From: an uncultured Gemmatimonadota bacterium
GTDB lineage: Bacteria; Gemmatimonadota; Gemmatimonadetes; Gemmatimonadales; Gemmatimonadaceae
DNA length: 64,000 bases
NCBI GenBank assembly: GCA_903910555.1
Contig: CAIVZZ010000010.1
Span: 33,154 to 97,153 of the forward strand
Direction: 5' to 3'
The translations under genes and the position numbers were made by a program. Positions within the stretch are counted from its first letter, which is position 1, and each line of letters starts with the position of its first letter. Positions 32,942 to 41,220 of the stretch are shown piece by piece. The notes beneath the pieces are model-generated. The model ran no database searches, was not told the DNA's origin, and was given only the letters and a program-made list of their open reading frames with translations.

Positions 32942-34183
32942 TCATTCGGCCCGCAGCGCCGTGATCGGATCGAGGCGCGCCGCGCGGCGCGCCGGATACA
33001 CGCCAAAAATGACGCCGACTACGGCGCCGAGCAGCACCGCAACAAGCACTGACCACCCCGTTATCCGGGCTGGCAACGGTGAGACCGTGGCCACCAGCGT
33101 GGCGAACGCCCAGCCGCCGAATACGCCGAGCAAGCCGCCCGTGGTCGCAAGCACGATCGACTCGGCGAGGAACTGCCGTTCGATGTCCTGCGAGCGCGCG
33201 CCGACCGCTTTGCGGATTCCGATTTCGCGAGTCCGTTCGGAGACCGACATCAGCATGATGTTCATGATCACGATTCCGCCGACTACGATTCCGATCGCGA
33301 CGACCGCTGGAATCACGCTGAACAGCACCGCGGTCAGCTGCTTCCAAAAATCGACTAGTGCCGATGCAGTCTCGAGCGAGAAATTATTTTCCTGTCCCGG
33401 GCGCAGCCGGTGGGCAACGCGCATCGCTTCTTCAGCGCGCTGCATCGCGTCGTCGACCTGCACGGCCTCGCGCATTTTCACCGAGATGGTCGTCGTGAGG
33501 CGGCGGCCGTAGAGCATCTCGTAACGCGTGAACGGAATGAGTGCGAACGAGTCGAAGCTTTGGCCGAGCACTTTTCCCTTTGGCGCAACGACGCCGACGA
33601 CGGTGAAGTGCTCGCTGCCGAGGCGCACATCCTGCCCGACGGCATTTACCCCTTCGAATAATTTCTCAGCGACTTCATTCCCGAGGACCACCACGGAGCG
33701 CCGCTGCGCGATGTCGGTATCGGTGAGCGGGCCGCCCGCATCAAACCGGTAGTCCTGCACTTCCTGATAGGGCGGCGTGATGCCGAACACGAGGATGTCG
33801 CCGACTTCGCGGTCGCGCCACGCGATGTCCGATTGAGGCGTGGGGAATCCGGTCGTCAGGCCGATCGCCTGCGCTTCCGGGATCGCGGTGCGGACCGCGT
33901 CGGCATCGCCGACGCTGATCCGCGGCCGGCGCTGGATTTTTTTCATTTCCTCGTCGTCGAAAAAACCGACTTGGATCGGCGTGCGGCGGACCTGAAATGC
34001 ATTGGTCCCGACCACGGCGCCCGCGATATTTTCTTTGACGTACGCGTTCATTCCCTGAATGACCGCGACGACGGCGACGAGAAATGCGACCGAGACGATG
34101 ATGCCGAGGAGCGTGAAGAAAGATCGCAATTTATTTGCGAGGATTTCTCCAAACGCGACGCTCAGTAAATCGGATAGACGCAC
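32942..34183 (-). CDS. MacB-like FtsX permease, third of four (A-type)
   Basis: A 413-aa permease of the same topology. The start is GTG 34181-34183, one base after the preceding stop. 'LRSFFTLLGIIVSVAFLVAV' forms the first helix; the periplasmic core has 'FQVRRTPIQVGFFDDEEMKK'. FtsX signature: 'NIMLMSVSERTREIGIRKAV'. Its 'VIMNIML' wording and 'ARLDPITALRAE' end match the first permease (35453-36691), not the second or fourth, supporting a duplicated A-B pair. Confidence 0.92.
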   Translation of the reverse strand: MRLSDLLSVAFGEILANKLRSFFTLLGIIVSVAFLVAVVAVIQGMNAYVKENIAGAVVGTNAFQVRRTPIQVGFFDDEEMKKIQRRPRISVGDADAVRTAIPEAQAIGLTTGFPTPQSDIAWRDREVGDILVFGITPPYQEVQDYRFDAGGPLTDTDIAQRRSVVVLGNEVAEKLFEGVNAVGQDVRLGSEHFTVVGVVAPKGKVLGQSFDSFALIPFTRYEMLYGRRLTTTISVKMREAVQVDDAMQRAEEAMRVAHRLRPGQENNFSLETASALVDFWKQLTAVLFSVIPAVVAIGIVVGGIVIMNIMLMSVSERTREIGIRKAVGARSQDIERQFLAESIVLATTGGLLGVFGGWAFATLVATVSPLPARITGWSVLVAVLLGAVVGVIFGVYPARRAARLDPITALRAE

Positions 34184-34184
34184 G

Positions 34185-35450
34185 TTACTCGTGCCTGAGG
34201 GACTCCACTGGATCCATGCGGGCAGCTCGAGCCGCCGGCATCATCCCGAACAAAATGCCCGTTCCCGCCGCAGCGACAAGCGCAACGATCACCGCCTCCG
34301 GCGGAATCGACGCCGGAATCGGCGTATAAATCTTCACCAACTCGGCGAGGATCGCGCCGATCACCAGTCCGATGGCCGCGCCGAGTGTCGTGAGCGTGGC
34401 AGCCTCAACCAAGAACTGCCAGAGAATAATGCCGGCTGTTGCCCCGAGTGCTTTGCGCACGCCGATCTCACGCGTACGCTCGGTGACCGAGATCATCATG
34501 ATCGCGACCACGCCGACGCCGCCGACGAGCAGCCCCACGCCTGAAAGCGTCATGCCGACGAGGAAGACGGCGCCGAAGAACTGGTTGAAGATGTCCATGA
34601 TGCGATCTTCGCCAACCAGGTAAAACGAGTTGTTCGCGCCGGGTTTAATTCCGCGCCGGCTGCGGAGCAGGGCAGTCACGGCATCCATCGCGTCGTCACG
34701 CGTGATTGACGGCTGCGGCATCACAGACACGCCGATCCCGCGCTTGTACACGCTGAGGTGGCGCCACGCGGTCATCATTGGTACGATCGCGCGCGGCTGA
34801 TCCGGTCCCGTTCCGTTGAGCGTCTTGAGGAAGCCGGCCTTGGTGTGAAAAACACCGATCACGGTGAACGGCTTTCCCTCGAGCGTGATTTCCTTTCCGA
34901 GCGGATCGGAATCGCCAAAGAGCTGCGACTTGAGCGTGTCGTTCACGATGATCAGCGGGGCCGCGCTCTGGTTTTCCGATTCCGTAAAGCTGCGTCCTGG
35001 TGAGATGTCGGCGCGGTCGGTGCGAATCCAGTCCGTGGTGTACGCGTCATAGCCGACGGCCTTGAGCTGATGATCGCGGTACGTCATCGTCGTGCTGGTG
35101 CCGATGCGCGCGACCGCGTACGCAACTTCCGGAAGCCCCTGGATCGCGTGCAGCTCGTCGAGCGAAACCGGCGGATTCTTGCGGTCGGGGCAGGGATCGT
35201 CCGGGCTGTTGCACTGATTGTTGCCGGGATCTCGACGGTTGATTTGAAAAGTTGTCGCGCCGAACTCGTCGAGATCTTTCTGGAAGCTCTCGCGAATGCC
35301 GTGCACGGCCGCCGCCATCGCAACCACGACAAATACGCCGACGGCAACACCAGAAATCGTGAGCGCGGCGCGCACTTTGTTGCTCTTGATTGCTTCGAAC
35401 GCAATCGTGACGCCCTCGAGCGCCATCGCGACTTTCGCGAAGAACTTCAC
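34185..35450 (-). CDS. MacB-like FtsX permease, second of four (B-type)
   Basis: A 421-aa permease. GTG 35448-35450 (then KFFAKVAMAL) has AGGAG six bases upstream; the longer frame back to 35567 runs into the previous gene. First helix: 'VRAALTISGVAVGVFVVVAM'. The periplasmic core holds a Cys pair in 'NNQCNSPDDPCPDRKN', absent from the other three copies, which may form a disulfide. FtsX signature: 'ISVTERTREIGVRKALGATA', ending 'AARMDPVESLRHE'. Two bases separate it from the first permease and one from the third, so the array is tightly coupled. Confidence 0.92.
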   Translation of the reverse strand: MKFFAKVAMALEGVTIAFEAIKSNKVRAALTISGVAVGVFVVVAMAAAVHGIRESFQKDLDEFGATTFQINRRDPGNNQCNSPDDPCPDRKNPPVSLDELHAIQGLPEVAYAVARIGTSTTMTYRDHQLKAVGYDAYTTDWIRTDRADISPGRSFTESENQSAAPLIIVNDTLKSQLFGDSDPLGKEITLEGKPFTVIGVFHTKAGFLKTLNGTGPDQPRAIVPMMTAWRHLSVYKRGIGVSVMPQPSITRDDAMDAVTALLRSRRGIKPGANNSFYLVGEDRIMDIFNQFFGAVFLVGMTLSGVGLLVGGVGVVAIMMISVTERTREIGVRKALGATAGIILWQFLVEAATLTTLGAAIGLVIGAILAELVKIYTPIPASIPPEAVIVALVAAAGTGILFGMMPAARAARMDPVESLRHE

Positions 35451-35452
35451 CG

Positions 35453-36691
35453 CTACTCCTGCCTCAGCGCGGCGATCGGATCGAGCCGCGCCGCGCGCGA
35501 AGCCGGATAGACGCCCGCAACAATCCCGACGCCCGCGCCAAGAACCAGCGCCATTCCGATCGACCACGGTGCGACCGCGGCGGGAAGGGGAGTGGCCATC
35601 GAGACGATCTTCGCGGCTATCAGGCCGAGTGCAATCCCAATCGCTGCACCCATGACGCTGAGCGTCGACGCTTCAATCAAGAACTGCGACAGGATATCGC
35701 TGCGCCGCGCGCCAAGCGCCTTCCGAATGCCGATTTCACGCGTGCGCTCGGCTACGGCGACGAGCATGATGTTCATAATTACCATCGCGCCGACGACCAG
35801 ACCGATCGCCGGGAGCGCCGTGCCAAAGACGATCATCTGCTTTTTCAATCCATCGAAGAACTCGAGCGCGGAATCTTCGGTTTCGAGCGCGAAATTGTCC
35901 GCCTTTCCCGGCGGAAGATGTCGCGATCCGCGCATCACCTCGCGCGCGGCCTCGATCCCGTCCTCCATCTCCTCGCGCGAACTGCCTTGCACGATCATCG
36001 ATTGCAGATCGCCCTTCGGCTGGATGATCCGGCTTACAGGCGTTGTCCATGGGACAATGGCCTGCCGGTCGAGCGAGAAGCCGAACACGCTGCCCTGTTT
36101 CTCCAGCACACCGATGACGGTGTACGGCATTCCGCCGATGCGCACTTCGCGCCCGAGCGGGTCAAGTCCGTTGAACAGATGGTCTGCAACGTCGGTGCCG
36201 ATCACGATCACTTTCGCGCCGCTGGTGACTTCCTGCGACGTGAACGCGCGCCCGCTCTCGACGACCAGTTTCTTGATGTCGAAGTAGACCGCCTCGGTCG
36301 CGATCGCCTGTACTTGGCGCGGCCGCGAGACCTGTGAAGACGCGTAAATAAAATTCGAGTTGACGATCGCGCTCTTGTTTCCGGCCGGCTGCACCGAGCG
36401 GACGAGCTCCGCGTCCGCAGCCCAGACGCGCGGGCGCCGCTGGAACTCACGCCACTGATCGTCCGTCGTATTTGGATTGAAGTTCGGACGGCGCCGGAAG
36501 GTGAACGTGTTCACGCCGATGATCTTCGCCGCGAAGTCGTTTTCGACGTAGTTGCTCATCCCTTGAACGATCGAAACGACCGCAATCAGGAACATCACGC
36601 CTATCATAACGCCGAGCAGGGTGAAGAAGCTCTTCAGCTTCTGCACCCTGATCGTATTTAGCGCGAGCGCTACCGACTCGAAGAAGGGCAT
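35453..36691 (-). CDS. MacB-like FtsX permease, first of four (A-type)
   Basis: A 412-aa permease directly after the ATPase. ATG 36691 (MPFFESVALALNTIRVQKLK). First helix: 'FFTLLGVMIGVMFLIAVVSI'. The MacB core has 'NTFTFRRRPNFNPNTTDDQW'. FtsX signature: 'NIMLVAVAERTREIGIRKAL', ending 'ASRAARLDPIAALRQE'. In MacB the ATPase is fused to one such permease; here it is separate, as in LolCDE-like and other split systems. Pairing with the B-type subunit as a heterodimer is inferred from the alternating order. Confidence 0.93.
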   Translation of the reverse strand: MPFFESVALALNTIRVQKLKSFFTLLGVMIGVMFLIAVVSIVQGMSNYVENDFAAKIIGVNTFTFRRRPNFNPNTTDDQWREFQRRPRVWAADAELVRSVQPAGNKSAIVNSNFIYASSQVSRPRQVQAIATEAVYFDIKKLVVESGRAFTSQEVTSGAKVIVIGTDVADHLFNGLDPLGREVRIGGMPYTVIGVLEKQGSVFGFSLDRQAIVPWTTPVSRIIQPKGDLQSMIVQGSSREEMEDGIEAAREVMRGSRHLPPGKADNFALETEDSALEFFDGLKKQMIVFGTALPAIGLVVGAMVIMNIMLVAVAERTREIGIRKALGARRSDILSQFLIEASTLSVMGAAIGIALGLIAAKIVSMATPLPAAVAPWSIGMALVLGAGVGIVAGVYPASRAARLDPIAALRQE

Positions 36692-36712
36692 CGTCGCCCC
36701 TACCTACGGTTG

Positions 36713-37510
36713 TTAGAGGCCGACGAGTTTCGCGGAGAAGGCTTCTCTCTTCGTGTCGCTCGCAATCAGGCCGTCGCGGAGCACGACGACGCGGCGGGCA
36801 TGCTGTGCGATGTCGGGCTCGTGCGTGACCATGATGACCGTCTGGCCGGTGTTCGCGAGCGTCTCGAACACCTTCATGATTTCCTCGGACGTCGTGGAGT
36901 CGAGGTTACCGGTCGGTTCGTCAGCGAGGAGGATCGCGGGACGGTTCACGAGTGCGCGCGCGATGGCGACGCGCTGGCGCTGACCGCCGGAGAGTTCGTT
37001 CGGACGGTGCGAGGCACGGTTGTCGAGCTGCACCTTGGTGAGCGCTTCCATCGCGCGCTCTTTGCGCTCGGCGGAACCGATGCCGGCGTACACCAGCGGC
37101 AGCTCGACGTTGTGCAGTGCGCTCGCGCGAGGAAGCAGGTTGAACGTCTGGAAGACGAAGCCGATTTCCTTGTTGCGCACGCGTGCGAGCTCGTCGTCCT
37201 TGAACGTCGAGACGAGCTGGCCGCTGAGCCAGTATTCGCCGGCATTCGGTGTGTCCAGGCAGCCGACGAGATTCATGAACGTCGACTTGCCCGATCCGGA
37301 CGGTCCCATGATCGCGACGTACTCGTTGCGACGGATCGCGAGATCGACGCCACGGAGTGCGCGGACGATTTCGCCGCCCATGTCATATTCGCGCTTGAGA
37401 CCGCGCGTGACGATGACCCAATCCTTATCGGGCGTCGACCCGGCGGCCCCTACGACCGCCGCGCGTTCTGCGGTTGTGCTAAGGCCAACTTCTTCTATTT
37501 GTGGACTCAC
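36713..37510 (-). CDS. ABC transporter ATP-binding protein (MacB/LolD type)
   Basis: The 265-aa ATPase of the efflux system. Walker A '[20 protein letters not shown]' near residue 70, Q-loop in '[20 protein letters not shown]', signature '[20 protein letters not shown]' near residue 173, Walker B '[13 protein letters not shown]', and the switch His in '[15 protein letters not shown]'. The MacB/LolD (type VII) subfamily fits this motif spelling. It has a 30-residue N-terminal extension before the ATPase core. Its start overlaps the adaptor stop by 4 bp. It is the only ATPase for four permeases. Confidence 0.95.
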   Translation of the reverse strand: MSPQIEEVGLSTTAERAAVVGAAGSTPDKDWVIVTRGLKREYDMGGEIVRALRGVDLAIRRNEYVAIMGPSGSGKSTFMNLVGCLDTPNAGEYWLSGQLVSTFKDDELARVRNKEIGFVFQTFNLLPRASALHNVELPLVYAGIGSAERKERAMEALTKVQLDNRASHRPNELSGGQRQRVAIARALVNRPAILLADEPTGNLDSTTSEEIMKVFETLANTGQTVIMVTHEPDIAQHARRVVVLRDGLIASDTKREAFSAKLVGL

Positions 37511-38793
37511 GGCTTCGTGCTCCCAGTTGTCTTCGTGTCGGCCGGTTTCGAATCCTTCACAACCGTGCCGTCCTTGAGGTCGCGGATCGCCTGGTAAGTG
37601 CCGCCGACGATCTTGTCGCCATCGGCCAAACCGGACAGTACCTCAAAGTGTTTCTCACCTGCAATCCCTACCTTTACGGGCTTGAAGGTCACTTTGTTGT
37701 CCGCACCTACGACGAACACACCTTCGACGTCTTTCTTGCCCACCGTCTTGCCGTTGGACGTCTTGCTTCCCGGCGCCTGCACGGTGTCGGTCTTCGGGAT
37801 CCCCTCATTCTCGCGGACGGTCAGCGCGATGATCGGAATCGAGAGGACCTGCTTACGCGTGTCAGTGATGATCTTGGCCGTCGCCGAGAAATCCGGCTTG
37901 GTGTCCTTGGGCGGGTTGAGCAGGCGGATCGTGACCTGATAGTCGATCGCCTGATCGCCTGTGGTTGTGGTCGTGCCCTTTACGGAGCTGTTCGAAATCT
38001 CGACGACCTTGCCGAGGAACGTCGTGTCGGGGAAGGCGTCGAGCTGAATGATTGCGGAGTCGCCCACGGCGATGCGGGAGACGTCGGTTTCGTCGACCTT
38101 CACCTTGGTCTCGAGCACGCTCATGTCAGAAATCGTCATCAGCGTGGCGGCGTCTTTGTTCAGGTTGCCCTGGATCGCCGTTTCGCCGTTCTGGATGATC
38201 AGGCTCGTGACGCGACCGGTGAGTGGCGACCGGATCGTCGTCTTTTCGAGCAGCACCTTCGCGTTCGTCACACCTGCGACGGCGATCTCCGTGTTGTGCT
38301 TTGCGGCTTCGTAGAGCGCAGCGTTGACGTCGACAGCCGTCTTGAGCTGCTCCATCTGGTCGGCCGAGACGAGATTCGGATTGCTCTTCTGGATGTCACT
38401 CTGGCGGCGGAAGTTGGCGCGCGCCTGCGTCAGATTCGCCTGTGCCTGCGTCTCCGATGCTTGTGCGTTGGCCACCTGCGCCTCGGACTGCGCGACCTGT
38501 GCCTGATAGGTCTGCGGATCGATCTGAAGAAGGAAGTCGCCCTCCTTCACATAGTCGCCTTCTTTCACGGAGAGCTTGACGATGCGGCCCGTGATGTCGG
38601 CGGAGAGATCGGCTTTCGTGTGCGGCGAGACCTGCCCGCTGGCCGTTACCGATGCGACGAGATCGCGCTTCTGCACGGCCTCGATGCGCACTTCAGTGAA
38701 CTGATTTTTCTTCTTGGCGGCAGCAACGCCTAGCACGACAGCAACGGCTATGACGATGACGCCCAAGATCCCGTACTTCATTCCCTTGCTCAT
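37507..38793 (-). CDS. HlyD/MacA-family periplasmic adaptor
   Basis: A 428-aa membrane-fusion protein linking the inner-membrane permease to TolC. An N-terminal anchor ('[20 protein letters not shown]') is followed by a biotinyl/lipoyl half ('[20 protein letters not shown]'-like; visible '[19 protein letters not shown]') and a long alpha-hairpin rich in A, Q and N ('[20 protein letters not shown]'). The second lipoyl half follows ('[20 protein letters not shown]'), then beta-barrel and membrane-proximal parts. ATG 38793 lies 12 bp after the TolC-type gene stop. The arrangement strongly resembles MacA. Confidence 0.93.
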   Translation of the reverse strand: MSKGMKYGILGVIVIAVAVVLGVAAAKKKNQFTEVRIEAVQKRDLVASVTASGQVSPHTKADLSADITGRIVKLSVKEGDYVKEGDFLLQIDPQTYQAQVAQSEAQVANAQASETQAQANLTQARANFRRQSDIQKSNPNLVSADQMEQLKTAVDVNAALYEAAKHNTEIAVAGVTNAKVLLEKTTIRSPLTGRVTSLIIQNGETAIQGNLNKDAATLMTISDMSVLETKVKVDETDVSRIAVGDSAIIQLDAFPDTTFLGKVVEISNSSVKGTTTTTGDQAIDYQVTIRLLNPPKDTKPDFSATAKIITDTRKQVLSIPIIALTVRENEGIPKTDTVQAPGSKTSNGKTVGKKDVEGVFVVGADNKVTFKPVKVGIAGEKHFEVLSGLADGDKIVGGTYQAIRDLKDGTVVKDSKPADTKTTGSTKP

Positions 38794-38805
38794 GACGATT
38801 CCCGG

Positions 38806-40272
38806 TTAGCGAAGGGAGCGACCGACGGAGCTTTCCAGCGCCGCGAACGCCCGATGGAATTCAAATACTGCGTTGATCCTGCTGCCTTCAGCAGTCTCGT
38901 AAGCGCTGCGGGACTGCTGCAGGTCTACGAGGCTGTTCAATCCGACGCGGTAGCGTTCCTCTGCGAGCTGCAGTGCGTCGCGCGCTGCAACCGAGTTGGA
39001 TTCCTGCAACTTCAGCGCTTGATAGTCGGCAATCAGGGTGACGTGAGCCGCCTGAACATCGGCCGTGAGCTTGAGCTGTGCCGATTTCAGGTTGAACTGG
39101 GCGTCGCTCTGATCGGCAGCCGATGATTCGATCGCCTGCTCACGCTGGAATCCGTTGAACAACGGCAGCGAGAGACCGAGCGAAAGTGTGTACGGGTTCG
39201 AGACGAACTTGAACGGGAAGCTCTGGTTCGATGAGCGGAGCTGCGCAGCCTGCGCCGGCGAAAGCACCAGCGATCCGCAGGTCGGAATACCGGAGAGGCC
39301 GGCGCCGCGGCGCAGCGAATCTTCCAGGAAGCACTGCGATTGCGATGACGCCAGCGACTGCTGCGCCTGCGTTACGAGATAGTTGTTGTCCGTGTACTGC
39401 TGCGACGATCCACCGATCGCCGCGCTGAAGCTGAGCGAGGGCAAGTACTGTCCGCGCTGGCCCTGATAGGTCTGTTTCGCGACATCGATGCGCGCCACGA
39501 GCGCCGCGATCGACGGATTCGACTGCATCGCCATGGCCAGCAGCTGCCGCAGATCGAATTTCGGTTCGGCGATCGGCGGCATCGTGGTGAGGCGCGCGTC
39601 GAGCTGCGGCGGGACACCGATGTTCTGAAAGAGCCGGAGAAGATCAACAACGGCGGCGTTGCGGGCACGCAGTGCTGTGACCTTTTGCGTGCCGAGTGCG
39701 ACTTCGGCTGTCTTTACGTCGAGCGTTGTCGCCGAACCGACCCCGGCTTTGGCGCGCGCCAAATCGAGCTGAAGCTGGTTCAGCGCGATCAGCGTGTCCT
39801 GCAGCCGGGCCTGGGCCTGATCTTCGAGCACGAGGAAGTACTGGCTCGTGACGTTGAAGCGAAGGTTTTGGTCGGACGTGGTGATGTCGAAGTTCGCCGC
39901 TGTGACGCTGGATTTGGCGGCGTTCAGCGAGCCGAAGTATGTCGCGCTGAGGTTGGCACTGACGTTGAGGCCCCAGTTCGACGAGAGGATGTCGGAGTTG
40001 GATCCGAATGCCACGCCGTCAAAAAACTGCGGCTTACCCTGGCGATAGCCGGTGCCGAAGTTCGTGCTCGCGCTGGGGAGAAAGCTTCCCCGTGCGGTGC
40101 GCAGGCTCGCGTCGGCGCGGCGACGCTCATTGCCCGACTGGAGATAGGTCGGGTTGTTGGCCCTCGCCAGCGACAGCGCATCTTCCAGCGACAAGGCCGG
40201 ACCGGAGACACTCTGCCCGGCGGCGGGCAACGCGGTGGCAATAAAGAGCAGGGCACACAGCAACTTTCGCAT
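38806..40272 (-). CDS. TolC family outer membrane efflux protein
   Basis: A 488-aa outer-membrane channel. ATG 40272 gives a Sec signal ('MRKLLCALLFIATALPAAGQ'); the upstream in-frame ATG 40338 does not. The mature part has the OEP repeats: 'LSLEDALSLARANNPTYLQS' starts the first, and 'LRFNVTSQYFLVLEDQAQAR' and 'YRVGLNSLVDLQQSRSAYET' are helical hairpin segments. A second repeat begins with 'FDLRQLLAMAMQSNPSIAAL'. An insert around residues 320-355 contains one Cys pair ('SQCFLEDSLRR', 'IPTCGSL'). It is the first gene of the seven-gene export operon. Confidence 0.93.
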   Translation of the reverse strand: MRKLLCALLFIATALPAAGQSVSGPALSLEDALSLARANNPTYLQSGNERRRADASLRTARGSFLPSASTNFGTGYRQGKPQFFDGVAFGSNSDILSSNWGLNVSANLSATYFGSLNAAKSSVTAANFDITTSDQNLRFNVTSQYFLVLEDQAQARLQDTLIALNQLQLDLARAKAGVGSATTLDVKTAEVALGTQKVTALRARNAAVVDLLRLFQNIGVPPQLDARLTTMPPIAEPKFDLRQLLAMAMQSNPSIAALVARIDVAKQTYQGQRGQYLPSLSFSAAIGGSSQQYTDNNYLVTQAQQSLASSQSQCFLEDSLRRGAGLSGIPTCGSLVLSPAQAAQLRSSNQSFPFKFVSNPYTLSLGLSLPLFNGFQREQAIESSAADQSDAQFNLKSAQLKLTADVQAAHVTLIADYQALKLQESNSVAARDALQLAEERYRVGLNSLVDLQQSRSAYETAEGSRINAVFEFHRAFAALESSVGRSLR

Positions 40273-40367
40273 CGTTCTGTTTGATCGGGGGGGTGGACGA
40301 CAGCTTCCTTCGCATGGCCGTACGCGGAACCGGCTCACGGGGTTTCAAACGTTCTCAGGCAAGGCGA

Positions 40368-41048
40368 TTAACGCGGTGTTTCGTCACGCACCGCGGTGAT
40401 CTTGGTTGCCGGAATGACCACTTTCAGCAGGTGGCCGGCGGCGTCGACCCAGACATCACGGGTGACACCGGATCCCTCGGTACGGAGGCGCAAATGCCGC
40501 GCGTCGATGTCGTGCATATCGATCGCAATGCGCTCGTTTCCAACAAGTTCGACCCGCACGGTCTCGACGAGATTCCGCAGTGGCGCGAGCACCGGTACAA
40601 CGGCGCCAGGACCCCGCCGTGCGATGAACCAGAGCTGGTGCAGGACCTCATCCTCAACCGCCACGGTCCCCGGCAACAGGCGGAACTCGCGCGACGATTC
40701 GCCGTCCGGCCGCGTGGTGCGCGCCCGATAATGATCGCGAGCCAGTTCGCCGCTGTACGTCAGCGCGACGACCCCATTTTCGCGAATTTCGGTCTGGTAT
40801 TTCTCGACCGCACCGGTCGTATCGGCGCTCTGGCTCGGCTCGATGCGCCGGTTTCCCATCGCGACCACGCCATGGGCGACCAAGAGCAGTCCCCCCGCAC
40901 CCGGCGAACTCCGAATCGAGAAATCCTCACGGCCAACACGGCTCCCCGCCCGCGTGATGGTGAAGCTTCCCTCGTCGAGGGAAACCACCTGCGCGTGGGC
41001 GGGTATGGCGAGCGTTGCCAAGAGGGCCAGTACCGGGATCGGTCGCAT
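40368..41048 (-). CDS. Secreted protein of unknown function
   Basis: A 226-aa protein with a Sec signal ('MRPIPVLALLATLAIPAHAQ'). ATG 41048 is chosen over the upstream 41096, which lies in the minisatellite side of the gap. The mature part is beta-rich ('VVSLDEGSFTITRAGSRVGR', 'EDFSIRSSPGAGGLLLVAHG', 'LRTEGSGVTRDVWVDAAGHL'), in the manner of DUF3108/DUF6134-like periplasmic beta-sheet proteins; this is a resemblance, not a firm assignment. It ends 95 bp before the TolC gene starts on the same strand, so it could be the operon's first gene. Confidence 0.72.
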   Translation of the reverse strand: MRPIPVLALLATLAIPAHAQVVSLDEGSFTITRAGSRVGREDFSIRSSPGAGGLLLVAHGVVAMGNRRIEPSQSADTTGAVEKYQTEIRENGVVALTYSGELARDHYRARTTRPDGESSREFRLLPGTVAVEDEVLHQLWFIARRGPGAVVPVLAPLRNLVETVRVELVGNERIAIDMHDIDARHLRLRTEGSGVTRDVWVDAAGHLLKVVIPATKITAVRDETPR

Positions 41049-41080
41049 CTTTAAAAGATACACCGCCACGGACCAGAAAG

Positions 41081-41195
41081 CCCCCTCACCCCTCACCGAT
41101 CTCCCCCCTCACCCCTCACTGATCTCCTCCCTCACCCCTCACCGATCTTCCCCCTCACCCCTCACCGATCTTCCCGCTCACCCTTCACCGTTTTA
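41081..41195. repeat. 23-bp minisatellite, four copies plus a degenerate fifth
   Basis: The unit CCCCTCACCCCTCACCGATCT repeats at exact 23-bp steps; its GATCT marks are at 41098, 41121, 41144 and 41167, and a degenerate ACCG copy falls at 41190. It fills most of the 172-bp gap between the divergent secreted-protein gene (41048, -) and the histidine kinase (41221, +). The minus strand is runs of GGTGAGGGG. A similar GGGTGAGGGG sequence lies at 48804-48839. Confidence 0.9.
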
Positions 41196-41220
41196 CCGCT
41201 TTCAGGGGTATGATTCGTCC

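Noticed and set aside
37501..38733. 410-codon + strand frame opposite the HlyD-type adaptor
   Set aside because: Antisense shadow of an adaptor with clear lipoyl and hairpin motifs; no family resemblance.
41081..41195. CRISPR array
   Set aside because: The repeats are contiguous 23-bp units with no spacers, so this is a minisatellite; no cas genes are present.
40843..41220. Upstream extension of the histidine kinase frame
   Set aside because: It crosses the minisatellite and overlaps the divergent secreted-protein gene; the protein there is low-complexity Pro/Ser/Leu.
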